DNA of 64,000 nt. It comes from Paraescarpia echinospica. Taxonomy: Eukaryota; Annelida; Polychaeta; Sabellida; Siboglinidae. Every line of letters starts with the position of its first letter. The stretch's first letter is position 1. The stretch lies in contig CM034531.1 of assembly GCA_020002185.1 (NCBI GenBank), positions 73,336,778-73,400,777 of the forward strand, in the 5' to 3' direction. Made by a program: the position numbers and the translations under genes. This document shows, one piece after another, positions 1-11,644 of this stretch. The notes under the pieces are model-generated. The model had not been told where the DNA came from. It did not search any database and saw nothing but the letters and a program-made list of their open reading frames with translations.

Positions 1-1310
1 ATAATCTGATAATATTTTGTTCAACCTCTATGAACTTCAATATTAACAAAGTTCTGTATTTCACAAACGAAGATAATATTCAACTGATCATCAGCAAACA
101 AACGCATATTTGTTTTAAATGTTATATTACCGTTTTAATGATGATAAAACAGTTTTAACGGTGCCTGAATTACATTTACCAGGCGGAAAATAATTTATAG
201 ATTTAGTTACGTCGTAACGTTGCTGCCGCGCGCAGACCGCCGTAGTTGGCGGAAGCCGACATGTCAACGGCGGTTGGCGCCCTGTCCCCGGCCGCACGTC
301 TTGCATAATTCGGTTTCGAAAACTCGCAATTTATGGTTAAAATAAATGTTATATAGATACAACAACACTTCTGAAATTTCATGAATATTCCGTTTATCAA
401 CCAGCACCATAGGTTTACCGGAGAGCCAGTTATAAGTTTTGAAAATTGTCACCGATCTGGATCAATGACTTGGTCTTGGAAGACTGCCGACTCCGCGTGG
501 GTTAGGTGTAATAATGGTTAACACTATATATTATTCAAATAACAGGTAGCGATACAAACTATCTAAAACTAACGATATAAAACTATTTCTAAAGTTCATC
601 AAATATGATCCGTGAATGGGAGCAAGTTGTACGTCGGCCAAACTGAACAATTTACGATTGTGTGAAATACAGCCTCGATCAATGATGGCTGATGCGGAGT
701 CTGTCCTACGCGTATGACAGAGCTAGGTCGGTGCTCAGCGGATGACCCTGTTAACACAGGCACTAAACTCGGTCGAACATTGACGTAAAACACACTGGCG
801 GCGGAACGACAAGACGCCGACACGCTAACAAAATTACAACGCGCGCGATTGCTAGCGAACTTCATTTACGTTTGAATTTCCTCAAATAAAAAGTTTGCAA
901 TGTTGCACGCGTCACTATTTACTGTAAATTTTCACTTGTCCACCGGATAACCATGTAGAGTAATTTTACTTGTCCGGGCCAAAAATCACTTGTCCCGGAC
1001 AAACGGACAAGTGCTATTTCGAACGCTGTAGACGTATTAGTCCAAAGGACTTCAGGGCCTCTTGGCCCATTTTTTAATTTGAACATTTCACAGCGGCAAC
1101 TTTCAGATTGTAAACACTATTTCTGGTTTATGTAACAACATTTTCCAAGCAGAATATACTATATAGTAGCATTACTTATTACAATGAGTGTAACCGATTG
1201 TATTTACACCAGTCACGAGAATATATGTGAGATTTCACCAGCAGCTTAGCTATTGACATTGTACAGCTGTACATAGTTTCCTGGTTGCAAATATGTAACT
1301 AACAGCTTGA
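1..1310. other. Non-coding sequence, no gene recognised
   Basis: No open frame here resembles a protein family I know, and none has splice-site context that would make it a convincing exon. The only structure I see is a CACTTGTCC-type repeated motif at about 930-1013, listed separately. Confidence 0.5.
930..1013. repeat. CACTTGTCC motif cluster with a hairpin
   Basis: The motif (C/T)ACTTGTCC occurs three times in about 80 bp. The last copy (987-995) pairs perfectly with its reverse complement GGACAAGTG at 1005-1013 across a 9-nt loop. It may be the end of a small non-autonomous element; no matching end was found in the window. Confidence 0.45.
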
Positions 1311-1317
1311 GTAGATC

Positions 1318-1435
1318 TGGAGAGTGGAAGAGAAAAGGAGGCGAGGACGACCTACACTGCGATGGGAGAATTATGTAAAGAGAGGTTTGGTGGAAATGGA
1401 AGAGGAGTGGATATTGTAAGTGAAAAATAGAGACA
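1318..1435 (+). pseudogene. LINE reverse-transcriptase C-terminal remnant
   Basis: One plus-strand frame reads RRGRPTLRWENYVKRGL and then stops. A G-R-P-x-L-R-W-E block is typical of the extreme C-terminus of LINE ORF2 proteins. There is no RT core around it, so this is a short dead fragment. The same motif occurs near 8604-8721. Confidence 0.4.
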
Positions 1436-1548
1436 GCAGTGCAAGATCTGTGAGGGGGAGAATGCTTCGAGCCTAATTTAACATTCACTGGCAACAGCAT
1501 TCGATAAACGTAGAACTATACAGTGGAATGTGTAAAGTCACTGATAAA

Positions 1549-1785
1549 ATAAGAAGAAGACGATTCACATTTGCCAGACACGGGTAGTGCTACAGACATA
1601 AGGATGAAATGGCATCTAAGAGCATCTTGTGGCAACCGACACATGGACGAACCAAGGCAGGAAGACCAGCAGCAACTTACATCGACTGCTTAAAGGAAGA
1701 TGTGGGTTTAGAGATGGAGGAGCTGAAAATAGCAATGGCAGCCAGAAGGATCTGGAGACGGATGATTGAAGCCACTAATGTTTGA
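1549..1785 (+). pseudogene. RTE/L1-like LINE ORF2 C-terminal remnant
   Basis: The plus strand reads RRRRFTFARHG followed by a stop. After a frame change it continues as DEMASKSILWQPTHGRTKAG and GRPAATYIDCLKEDVG, ending in a Trp/Arg-rich tail and a stop at 1783-1785. The R(F)-x-F-x-(G/R)-H ... S-x-x-L-W-x-P-x-H-G-R ... G-R-P-x-x-T-Y-x-D order is the usual C-terminal tail of RTE-like ORF2 proteins. The internal stop and frameshift make it non-functional. Confidence 0.6.
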
Positions 1786-2520
1786 CCCCAGTGGCCGACA
1801 TGAGTGAGTGAGTGAGTGTGAGGGGGAAGAAAAGAAAACAGAAAACAAAACCTGTATTGAGGCCTGCCTCACACCAAACATACACGGAAACAAGAGGAGA
1901 ATAACAGTTTCATTGAAGTGAACTTGGTGAATGATGTGATGATTTTGGTCTATATTGGATTTGAAGTCTGTAAAGAGAATATAATCTTGATATTATTCCA
2001 GGAATTCAACCGTCTTTCTGAAGTGTTCGCCAGGTGTAAAGAGCAAACTGCAGCCACATGGTGAAAGGCCAGCAAAAGGATCGAAGCATTATGTGAGTCT
2101 CAGAGTACGTCTAAATTAGCAATGTTAAACATCATGTTTTAATCTCTATTGCTGTAATAACAAGCCATATTTTTTGCTGATTTTTATTCCAATAAGATTG
2201 CTCTGGACTAAAGTGATTCTATGAGAGACCATTGTACTGACATATAAATAATTATGTACTTACTTCAGTCTGTCTTCAGAGAATATAAACAAGATGCCAG
2301 GTCTGTTAGATGTTGTGTATCTTGAATTTGTGATTTGTTATAAAAAAAACAATTTCTAAATGTATAGCTGTTTTCCACTTGTAGATAATACACTGCAAAA
2401 TGTGAGTACAAATTAAACTGTTTGTTTTGCATTTGTAGGAGTTTATTCTGGAATCAAAGTACGCGTGTTTGTCGTCTCCTCCCCATGCCAATGGCATCAG
2501 CACAGGCAGTATCCTCCTTA

Positions 2521-3108
2521 TTCTGTGAGTACATGTTTCAACTCTCAATCTTGTCTCTAGGGGTGATCTCAAAGCATCCACGTTAATCTGTGAGTAAACG
2601 TCTCTAATCTCAATCTTGTCTCTACGGATGATCTCAAAGCATCCTCATTCTGTGAGTACACATCTCAATTCTCAATCTTGTCTCTTTAGGGGGCATCTCA
2701 AAGCATCCTCTTCATTCTGTGAGTACATGTTTTAGCTCTCAAACTTGTCTCTTTATGGGTGTTCTCAAAGCATCCTCTTCATTCTGTGAGTGCACATCTT
2801 AACTCTAAATCTTATCTCTTTAGGGGTGTTCTCAACGCATCCTCCACATTCTGTGAGTGCACATCTCAACTCTAAATCTTGTCTCTTTATGGGTGTTCTC
2901 AACGCATCCTCCACATTCTGTGAGTGCACATCTCAACTCTAAATCTTGTCTCTTTAGGGGTGTTCTCAATGCATCCTCCTCATTCTGTGAGTGCACATGT
3001 CAATTCCCAGTCTTGTCCCTGATCTCATAATGTTCCCCTCATTCTGTGAATGCATGTATCAACTCTCAGTCTTGTCTCATTAGGGGGCATCTCAAAGATC
3101 CTCCTATT
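2521..3108. repeat. 67-bp minisatellite, about nine units
   Basis: TTCTGTGAGT recurs at 2521, (2586), 2648, 2715, 2782, 2849, 2916, 2983 and 3042. The central spacing is exactly 67 bp and the edge units are shorter and more diverged. Each unit also carries a CTTGTCTCTTTA-like block and a TCTCAAAGCATCCTC-like block. The central units are nearly identical, as expected from unequal exchange or slippage. Confidence 0.9.
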
Positions 3109-3480
3109 TATGATTGTCAAATTACCAAAGATGTCTTGTGAAAGACACACTTGTTGAAAACTGTTTTATCGGAAAACTAATGTTATAGGAAGACGCCATA
3201 CATTAACTGTATAAACATTGTAGCACCCTTCGATAACGTTACCCTGCTGGTTATTACGAATAGGTGTGTACATTTTTTTCCGGATAAAGTATATAATTTT
3301 TGCGTAACCTGTCACAGATGTGTCACACAAGTACTGCTACCTAGCGGTCAAACATTTCCCAAAATGGCTGCTCGCAAATCAATTACAAATTGATCATTGA
3401 TTTGTTTGGCCAAACCGATAATCAGTTACGAAAACCAAACTGACTCAACAGTACTCCTGGGTAAAGTCTGACTTATTTTT

Positions 3481-3765
3481 TTATTGACTTTGTAACGGAA
3501 AAAGGTCAAGATTACTTTTTGAAATGTTAGTCTTATAACGTCGGAAATCTGATAACCCCAAATCCCAAGCACATTCTGATTTTGTGGCCATGTCTGTTGT
3601 AGGTTTTTCGTCTTCGTCACTGTGTACTTGGTTGGTGGGACTCTTCTCAAGCATTTCCTCCAGGGAGCAAGGGGTTGGGAACAAATCCCAAATGTCAACT
3701 TCTGGAAAGACTTCCCATCCCTTGTTAGGGTCAGTTTTCAGGGTTTTGTCAGATATCCATATCAA
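3481..3765 (-). other. Unrecognised 94-codon open frame, possible exon
   Basis: The minus-strand frame has protein-like composition. It is rich in Asp/Glu/Trp in the middle (for example NKGWEVFPEVDIWDLFPTP and later SDEDEKPTT) and is not low-complexity. I do not recognise a family. A clean exon with splice sites at both ends was not obvious. It could be a host exon, a piece of a DNA-transposon protein, or chance. Confidence 0.2.
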
Positions 3766-3832
3766 TATAATTTTTATTATTACAACTTTTGAGTTTTATA
3801 AGCGAAACATTAAAATTGTGAACTTGTCTTAG

Positions 3833-5600
3833 GGTATATTAAACACAATTTGGCAAACGTAAATCATATTAATATTATTAAATTATTCTTATTACACATT
3901 TGAAAACATCATGTATCCATAACTAGCCCAAATAATCCCTTTCATAGATGTGTACAGACATTATAAAACAACACAAAATATTACAAATCATCATTATGTG
4001 TATTATATATGTTTTTATAGGTAATATATTAAAGTAACGGTATTAAATCAATTATATAACTAAAATACCTGTTCATACAGTGTCCACCTTCACAGTTGAT
4101 CTACCGTCTAGTAAGAAATGATGACAAGCGTAGAAATATTAGGTTTTAGAAGATTCCTGTCTGATTCTGTTTGCGTTATATGTTCTTGCAGCAAGTTATA
4201 AAGTACACTGAGACGGCCTGATAGTGGTGGATCTTTAGCTTGTACCACGGAACTACCAGTAGGTCTAGACTATTTTATGATTGTTGTAGGATGGAGTGAT
4301 GTTTACCATCGGTACGTGCACGCCAAAACGAACGTATGAGGCGATATGAGTAGTCAAGTGAAGGCTGGACATTCGGTAAGTGTGTCACATATTGTATCTC
4401 CTGATCACTACTGGTAACTCACTCTCCAATAAACATTGTCAGTCACAATCTTACCACTGGGCAGTTCCACATTCAGTAAACAAACATGACTAATTCTTTT
4501 CTATTTCTTCGGTGAAACTTTTTCCCTTTCCTACTTCCTCTTGTTGCTCCCAAACGGGATGGAGTCCATATAACTCAGTATTCAGTCGCCTTTTCTAATT
4601 TGACTAATAATGTCCTGTGTCTTTGTCGTTCTTCAATGGTCTTTCTTTCATGGCTGCTCACATCTGTCCTATAAAGGTCAAATTTGACTGCAATGTGGTC
4701 AGTGCTTTTGAATAAACTATAAGCTTTGCAGTTGAAGCCGACCGCAAAACGTTTCAAACGCCCAATGAAATGGATTTCATAAGCAGACATAATCATTTGA
4801 ATAATTATTATTATTGTTAGATTCTGTGTATTATAATGATTAACAAGTTTTATATTGTCTGTTGTGTACAATGCATTGTTTTTATTCCTAATCATAAGAA
4901 ATTTACATTGAATTTAATATGAAACAAAAAATGTTGTATCATTATTGTTTCCTGACAAATGCTTTAAAAATGCTGTCAGATAATTTGCAAATCAGTCTTA
5001 ATTCTGATACATTGTTACATAACCAAAAGGATATTCATAATGTACAATTCACAAATTATATGGAATAAACTTTTATAATAAATAATTGGTCCAATATTAT
5101 GCATTTCTAATTGAAATAAAAAATAGTGAAAATGACTAAAAAGTAATGTACGTGATTTTGTGTAGTTGGACTTCGTCCTGATTGAGCCAGTGTTTATTAT
5201 TTCTTTTACAGGTGATCCGTTGACAGAAAGGATTTCTCAGCAGCATAGTTTCCGAATATCATTGATGCACAGCCCAGTAAAACCATCACTTTATACTGAT
5301 GGGTGTCTCTGGAATCTATATTTTCTAAATATTTATTATAATTATTGTGAGAGGATCAAACGGTTAATCATTATGACTGCTAAAGGTATATGTGGATGAT
5401 TCCACGACTAAATACAAATTGAGTCTTATTTTTGTAGCTATTTGTAATGTTGATATTTCAGTATATTTTATTTCCCAGTCTACATGAAAGATAAATTAAT
5501 AAATATTAAGTAGTTTCCTACATATACTTTGTTAAGACCATCAACCGTATTATGGGTTTACTTGGAAGTAGGTTAGATATGAATCTTTATGCACACATGC
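3833..5600. other. AT-rich non-coding sequence
   Basis: AT-rich sequence with scattered short frames, including a minus-strand 106-codon frame at 4575-4895. That frame has a run of isoleucines and no recognisable domain, so I do not consider it a gene. Confidence 0.4.
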
Positions 5601-5790
5601 GTGCGAACATGCACACGTGTAAATATCAAAGAAAGTGCCACGCTACTATTGTACAAACATACCATAAGTGCTTTATTTTGTGAATGTGTTATTTAACATT
5701 CCTGTGTATATTCAAGCGACAATGTGACTGAGCAACTTTAACATTGCATGTATTAAATAAAGTTCATTCATTCATTCTTTTAATACTGGT
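5600..5790 (+). mobile_element. LINE-type 3' end fragment with (TTCA)n tail
   Basis: Sequence ending in AATAAAG followed by TTCATTCATTCATTC at about 5759-5778. The two LINE-A copies in this window (12461-14112 and 55462-58512) end in the same way, with GAATAAACG followed by a (TTCA)n tail, so this is probably the 3' stub of a related element or of a SINE sharing its tail. No coding part remains. Confidence 0.4.
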
Positions 5791-7220
5791 AGGCTAGATG
5801 TGATGTATTTGCAACATCATTTGCAGCAAGTATTTTGGAAAATGTCATTTGTACAGTGGACTTATAGTCCAGTAGAAATTGGCACATTGTTTATTAAACC
5901 CGGACATTTTGGTTAAAAAGCCAATTTTTGTTTTAAGATGACCAGTAGTGTTTCCTGAACGTCCAGAAAAAAACAACCAAAATCAACCCTGGGAACCTCG
6001 ATTTTTTTCAAGAACAATATACGTACCCTGTCAGTCGCTTTTTGTAACATGTTCTTTTTATTGACTGTCCATACATAGATGCCAATGAGTTTTGGCGCAC
6101 CGACTTCCACTGGCAAGTTAACGGTTAGGATACTTGAGTCGATTTGTATTTTATGTGTCCATTAACTCGCTAATATAAGAAATCAAATGTTTGCCACAGG
6201 ATTAGATCTTACCATTGTGTATCGAAAGCCAATGTTTTAAAATCCAAACACGAGCGATAATATCACGTAAACATTAATTGGACCAAAATTCGTAGTACTT
6301 AATAGAACAAACCGTTTTCGTAAACTCCCTCAAGACATTTTACGCAATGGGTCTATATTCTAAATAAATAACAGCTATTGTATTAATTAGTTGCTTACAG
6401 ATTGTTAGAAAAGTTATACTAAATGTATGTAATGATCGTTACGGATGATTATGCATTTGTGCTTGAGCGATTTGAAAATGTGTGGTATGGAAAGCCAAAC
6501 ATGACATTATTCATATTTTTGTAGCCAAGGCGTAATGGTTGATTTATTAGTGAAAAATTCATAGTTAGTAAGATAGCATTTTAAATCCGAAATCTCTGTT
6601 TAAGTAATTATGTAAAGTTAGCAACTGTTGCTGAACATATTACCCATAATTATAGTCGTATTATGAAGATTGCCTAGAAAATAGTTACAAATTTTTCAGG
6701 AACGCGTCACTGATACGGAGCAATGTGTCATTAGTCAAGAAGGTGGTTGTGGCTTGATGGTTAAACTTAAATACATGTTATGATGTGAGTAAGATTAATA
6801 TACAGTACATTAGCATACGTATAACAAATAACGGTCACATATTTATATTATTTATACACTCTGCGGAGATAGAGCACGCACGGATACACGCACGCACACA
6901 GACACAAACACACCTGCATGAACAAATATACGACGTACATGCGCACGAACTCGTCAAATGCGTGACGCGGGATAATCGTGATGTGCAATTTTATATCACA
7001 ATATTCCTGCATACAACGACCATGATAATCATTTGCAACATGTACGTGTTTTATATTTCTTAAAATAAATTGACAAAATCTAGTCATTTTATAACTGTTA
7101 TCGTAAAATAACTCATGACGTTATATAAAACATATTGCGTGATCAAATGTGTTTATCATACTCACATTTCCACCTGTACATCGCTGATTTACCCAATATA
7201 TATGTATATTCCTCGCTAGT

Positions 7221-7224
<4 letters not shown>
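5791..7224. other. Non-coding sequence downstream of the ABCB-like gene
   Basis: No gene or TE recognised. There are short (CA)/(CG)-rich simple-repeat patches at about 6870-6960. Confidence 0.4.

Positions 7225-7315
<91 letters not shown>
7225..7315. repeat. (CT)n microsatellite, about 45 units
   Basis: An uninterrupted CT run of 91 bp. It lies 86 bp beyond the natural stop codon of the ABCB-like gene on its transcribed strand, where it reads (GA)n, so it may be part of that gene's 3' UTR. Confidence 0.98.
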
Positions 7316-7318
<3 letters not shown>

Positions 7319-7400
7319 AACACATACGCACAGACATTTCATTCTTCAGCGACTCCACCATCTACGCAACCACCATGAAACACATGGTTCTGTAAATAGA

Positions 7401-7604
7401 TCAAATGAGCGCGCCAACTTGCTTCTGTACAAGTCGGTGGTAGACAGATCCTTGAGCCATCAGCTGTTCGTGGGTTCCTTCCTCGACGACAACACCGTCT
7501 TACATGACGACGATCTTGTCGGCCGAGCGAACCGTCGACAGGCGGTGAGCGATGACGATGCACGTGCGGCCTTCCTGTGCTCGTTCCAGGGCCTCATGCA
7601 CGAG
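7401..7604 (-). CDS. ABCB/P-glycoprotein-like transporter, last exon with premature stop
   Basis: The exon begins after a CAG acceptor at 7605-7607 and reads [20 protein letters not shown] (H-loop His) then [14 protein letters not shown]. This is the NBD2 switch region. Next comes an in-frame TAA (plus-strand tta at 7500-7502), followed by a well-conserved remainder with the family's Gly-Thr-His segment and a natural TGA at 7401-7403. The stop therefore removes the last 33 residues, including the final strands of the nucleotide-binding domain, although the sequence after it is still conserved. It is either a recent disabling mutation, an allele, or an assembly error. The other five exons are intact. 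Confidence 0.9.
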
Positions 7605-8603
7605 CTGACATCGACAAGCAGACGACATGTAAATAGTGTAAAGTCTAATATATTAATAATAATAGTATTTAAACAAAAAATCGGCTTGTTCGAGTGGAGT
7701 TGCGGGAGAATTTATTTCATTTCAATTTTATGACAGATGATAGTCATTGAGAAAATATAGACGAACTACTTAGGGCCTGTAAGTCTAGCACCTCGTTTTC
7801 GATCTGGCGACATCGACTCTATTTACGCCAGCTTAAACAATGGGGATATGTGTTGTTTTTGGTTGTAATCATCAGTTTTTCCAAATCGTGTTCTTTTTTT
7901 CTGGTTTCCGACAGATAATCACAAGTTGAAGCAGTGGGACTAACTTTGACATTAAGAATGTTCGTGGTAATCTGCACCTTGATCGAATTGTTATCACGAT
8001 TTGACGAGGCATGGTGGCGACTTTGTTGACAAGACCATTTAACTATGCATTCTTTCCCCCAGTACAACAGGTTATTGAACTAATGCATACGTTTTTGGTG
8101 ATTGTGTGCATTTATGCAACTTTTCAAATATAAGTGGTCACCGAACTGTTTTGAAATAACAACTTATAACATTTTAACATTCTCGGATTTTATAATTTGT
8201 AATCATGTTATATTTCACACTTTACTGGTTCTTGTTACATTAACTAAATATCATTAACTATTTCATTTAGACGGAAAACAATTTTTGGGATCCAAACGAA
8301 ATTTCAGTATATGACCGCCGTTAACTGCTGCCTGGCTCTTTCTCTGCATTTTAAATTTCCTTGATGTATAATTCATACAAAATTGAAGTGACAACGCCAT
8401 AACTTAATTAACAAAGCTACAATAAATCGATAAAGTAATCAGTAACAACTGTTTCCTGGATTCCGCAATGCTAAAATCAGTGGGCAATAATTATGCATTT
8501 CACCAGTCGGCTCCACTCACGTGGAATCTCGCCATGTATCGTGACACACCTACAGGCCCTATTGCTAGAACAGGATGTCGTGAGAGTCTCAGAGAGTAGA
8601 ACA

Positions 8604-8721
8604 GCAGGGGAAGAGGAAAACCACGACTGAGATGGGAAGAGACATTTTGTGGAATTGTTAGGTTAGGAGAACGATTCAAGCGAGATAATTTAGCTAGAAC
8701 GTCATACTGTAAAACACTTTG
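8604..8721 (+). pseudogene. LINE ORF2 C-terminal remnant in ABCB intron
   Basis: A plus-strand frame reads SRGRGKPRLRWEETFCG and runs to a stop at about 8721. It shares the G-(R/K)-P-x-L-R-W-E block seen near 1318-1435. It lies antisense inside the intron between the last two ABCB exons. It has no RT core. Confidence 0.35.
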
Positions 8722-8847
8722 ATTGTGGGAATATGGATTTTGCGGAATTGTAATTGTATACTATATTCGTGTTATGAAAATTTTTACTGCTTGTCAGCTG
8801 TGACAAAATGTTGTATTTAAACGGCAGGCACACACACACTACTATAC

Positions 8848-8994
8848 CTTTTCACTTTCCGTGTCCAGGGCGGAAGTCGCCTCGTCTAGGAGCAGGATTC
8901 TGGGGTTACGTAATAATGCCCTCGCTATGGCGATGCGCTGTTTCTGCCCTCCGCTCAGCTGACTTCCGCACTTGCCCACGTTTGATTCGTATCC
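8848..8994 (-). CDS. ABCB-like transporter exon: NBD2 signature and Walker B
   Basis: A 49-codon exon with a TTTAG acceptor and gtatag donor. It encodes the ABC signature [15 protein letters not shown], then Walker [13 protein letters not shown] with its catalytic Glu, and ends in TESEK. All catalytic motifs are intact. The reading phase fits directly onto the last exon (7401-7604) and onto the exon at 9439-9645. The break after SEK coincides, from memory, with an intron position in vertebrate ABCB1. Confidence 0.95.
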
Positions 8995-9438
8995 CTAAAG
9001 AGAAACAGCTTTCACACTAGCAGAACGTGCATGCGTGCTGTTTTTTTGCAAACAGATTAACAGAAGCATGTTTGTCACCAATGGGTGTTTGTAGGCCCCG
9101 AAATGGGACTACAGCATGGTATCGCATAGATACAAGACACGACAGCGGAGACGATGTTAGGCGGAACTTGCGGCGTTCATGATTTCGGCTATAAAGAACC
9201 ACGGTAAAGAGACGAACACAAAGAAAGAACATTAAAGCAACTGTTATGTTCTCATATATCACCGGCTTTACTATTTACCCATTGGCAGCCCTGTTCAATC
9301 CATCACAATCTATACTTCTATGGGAAGCTGCCATCTGTGTCGAAGACTATTCGTTCTTACATAAGTACGACTGGCTAAAGTCAGATACTCATACGGTCCA
9401 CCTACTGTGCTGCTTGTCACCACAATGGCGATACATAC

Positions 9439-9645
9439 CAGCGGTAGAGAGGAGATGAAGTTGTGTATGTTGGCTTTCTTGGCGGCGTCGATGACCTCGT
9501 CCATGGTCGGCGTCCTCGCGTTGTCTCCATAGGCGATGTTATCGTAGATGGTCGTGTTAAAGAGAACCGGCTCCTGCGAGACGAGAGCCAGCTGCGCGCG
9601 CACCCACTGGACATCGAGTGACCGTATGTCGACACCGTCGATCCG
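9439..9645 (-). CDS. ABCB-like transporter exon: NBD2 Q-loop region
   Basis: A 69-codon exon with a GACAG acceptor and gtatgt donor. It encodes [16 protein letters not shown], the Q-loop block [11 protein letters not shown] (Gln intact), NIAYGDN, and the helical segment leading to the signature exon. Phase is 0 at both ends. The order and spacing match NBD2 of full-length ABCB exporters. Confidence 0.95.
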
Positions 9646-9961
9646 CTGTCGGACATACCATCACCAGTAATTTTGTAATGGCACAGTAGTCACTTATAAT
9701 CGTGTTTGAGTGTCCTTGTGGCCGTTTTGGTTTAACTGTAACCATTCCAACGATATATGTGTCTAATCATCTTGTGAACACAACACATCGCAAAGGAAGA
9801 GGCTGTGGAGAGAATATTGCAGCAAAGATAATTACTGAAAACCGTAAAAAGACATATACAATTTCTAGAGAGATTCGAGAAACATACATGTTAAAAAAAG
9901 GACCCAACAATAGAAAACAACAACAGGGGTAGGCAAAAGAACAAGACACAAACCGACTCAC

Positions 9962-10159
9962 CACGGAGCCTCTGGACGTGTCGTAGAAGCGCTCCACCAG
10001 CGATACACACGTGCTTTTTCCACATCCGCTCTGACCAACGAGCGCCACTTGCTGGCCCGGGTTGATGGTCACCGTGAGACCACGCAATACAGTGGCGTCC
10101 GGCCGAGACGTGTAGGTAAATTTGATGTCGTCGAGCGTCACCTCACCGCGACATTCCGG
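9962..10159 (-). CDS. ABCB-like transporter exon: NBD2 Walker A
   Basis: A 66-codon exon with a CTGTCAG acceptor and gtgagt donor. It encodes the A-loop segment FTYTSRPDATVLRG with its aromatic Tyr, then Walker A GQSGCGKST (P-loop Lys intact), and RFYDTSRGSV. ATP would bind here at the NBD1-NBD2 interface of a plasma-membrane exporter. Confidence 0.95.
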
Positions 10160-10738
10160 CTGACAGAAAGCAACAATCAACATTTCATTTTCAAGAACCA
10201 CAGAAAGACTTCGTTCGTGACAGTGGAGATGCGATCCAAGTAAACGTGGCGACAACGGCAGCGATACAAATACACTTTTATGTTATTTTAATATAGCATA
10301 TAACTAAGTTATTAATTCCGGTAATGTCATTTTATTTGCTATGTTTATTATATTTATTAGTTATAGTCGTTTTAATTAACTGCTTTTTTTACCGTAATAA
10401 TATTGTCATGTTTTTATATATATTAAAACATCACTATACATATTAAGAAGGAACAGTTGTGCGTGCGTGTTTGAGTACCTGCATGTGGTGAAACTGGGCA
10501 CTCCCTTCTTCTGGATGTGGATACGCCTGTGAATGACTCAATACTCTATTGGACAGCATTATAACTACACATTCCTACTTTAAAAAAGCACTGAACCCAC
10601 AATATGATATCTAGTATAGGGTCTACAAATGCAAACAATTAATCCAACTGCTAGTACTGTATTATTTACTGTCTAGATTATAACAATTATTATGTTAGTA
10701 TAACACAACTTGGTTATGTGTAATTGACAAGTACTTAC

Positions 10739-10895
10739 AGGGCATTTAGAATCACCACCGCCGATTTCAATATGCGGCTTTCTGTCGAGCAGATCGAATA
10801 TGTGTTTTGCCGCCACTTTTGTTTTGTAAGCGTCGGGCGCGAAAGAGGTGACTCGTCCAATCGTCATACTTGCCTTTATCAGCGCTAGCGCAACA
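10739..10895 (-). CDS. ABCB-like transporter exon: end of TMD2 and linker
   Basis: An exon of 1+52 codons with a TTGTAG acceptor and gtaagt donor. It encodes the end of the last TMD2 helix (VALALIKASMTIGR), the conserved SFAPDAYKTKVAAKHIFDLL block and the short linker before NBD2. The residue register matches ABCB proteins without gaps over about 20 positions. Near-cognate acceptors 9-10 bp away would break the frame, which fixes this start. Confidence 0.9.
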
Positions 10896-10950
10896 CTACA
10901 ATTAGTGGCGTTACGTTATCAGAAAATCCTGGTATACATAGTAAACTATA

Positions 10951-11043
10951 TCGTTGTGTGTGTGTGTGAGAGAGAGAGAGTGCGTTTGCGTGTGTGTGAG
11001 TGGGTGTGCGCGTGCGTGCGTGCGTGCGTGCGTGCGTGTGTAT
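10951..11043. repeat. Compound (GT)n/(GA)n/(GTGC)n microsatellite
   Basis: GT, GA and GTGC runs follow each other directly in the intron between the two most upstream ABCB exons, about 55 bp from an exon boundary. Confidence 0.95.
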
Positions 11044-11187
11044 ATGGGACATAAAACAAATTTGACTAATCAAGTTGTTTACATTACATAATGTGGTGTG
11101 CGTGTCCTTGTGTTTATGCATGTGCTGAGCGCGATCATAACGGACTTGTAAAAGAAATGTCAGCCTTCCACAGTTTACAGTGCTTAC

Positions 11188-11328
11188 TTGAATATATTCT
11201 GGAATTCAATTTCGCCCTGTGATACAAGATGGGCGCCGCAGAAGAAGGCGACTACGTAGGAGAACTGTGGTATGGACTGTGAGAAACCGAAGAACAGACC
11301 GGACCTAGCGGCCTCCATTCGCTCTTTC
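11188..11328 (-). CDS. ABCB-like multidrug-exporter gene, most upstream exon seen
   Basis: Encodes part of TMD2: a charged cytoplasmic segment (ERMEAARSGLFFGFSQSIPQ), then a hydrophobic helix (FSYVVAFFCGAHLV) and an extracellular turn. The acceptor is CTTGCAG and the donor is gtaagc. With the five downstream exons (10739-10895, 9962-10159, 9439-9645, 8848-8994, 7401-7604) this covers about the last 300 residues of a full-length ABCB (P-glycoprotein/MDR) exporter, which normally has about 1250 residues in two TMD-NBD halves. Such proteins pump amphipathic compounds out of the cell using ATP. No exon for the first three quarters is visible to the right, where retrotransposons and a gap follow. 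Family assignment is firm; the exact paralogue is not determined. Confidence 0.9.
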
Positions 11329-11505
11329 CTGCAAGTCACATTGTAGATCATTAGTTAATCTGACGAAACAAACCAAACCAAACAAATGCAAACGACATAT
11401 TAAAAGCCATGAGAGGAATTGTGTGTGTGTACGTGTGGTATGAATTTACCGAAATAAAATTCTATATCGTCAGCATCCTTCGGTCTCGCAAGACATACGT
11501 TTGTA

Positions 11506-11540
11506 CTATATATATATATGAATATATATATATATATACA
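11506..11540. repeat. (TA)n microsatellite
   Basis: TATATATATATA tracts separated by GAA, just upstream (minus-strand sense) of the ABCB exon and before the CR1 3' end. Confidence 0.9.
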
Positions 11541-11644
11541 CGGTGAAAGAGGTGGAATATCACTTTATTCATACAGTAGAATACAATAAAGTGTGACAAC
11601 GATAACCCATGTGCCTCTGTGAATACAGCTATATATTTAACAAG

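Noticed and set aside
9767..9961. Continuation of the Walker A frame as a longer coding region
   Set aside because: The protein similarity ends exactly at a gtgagt donor (9960-9961); the rest is intron with hydrophobic random translation.
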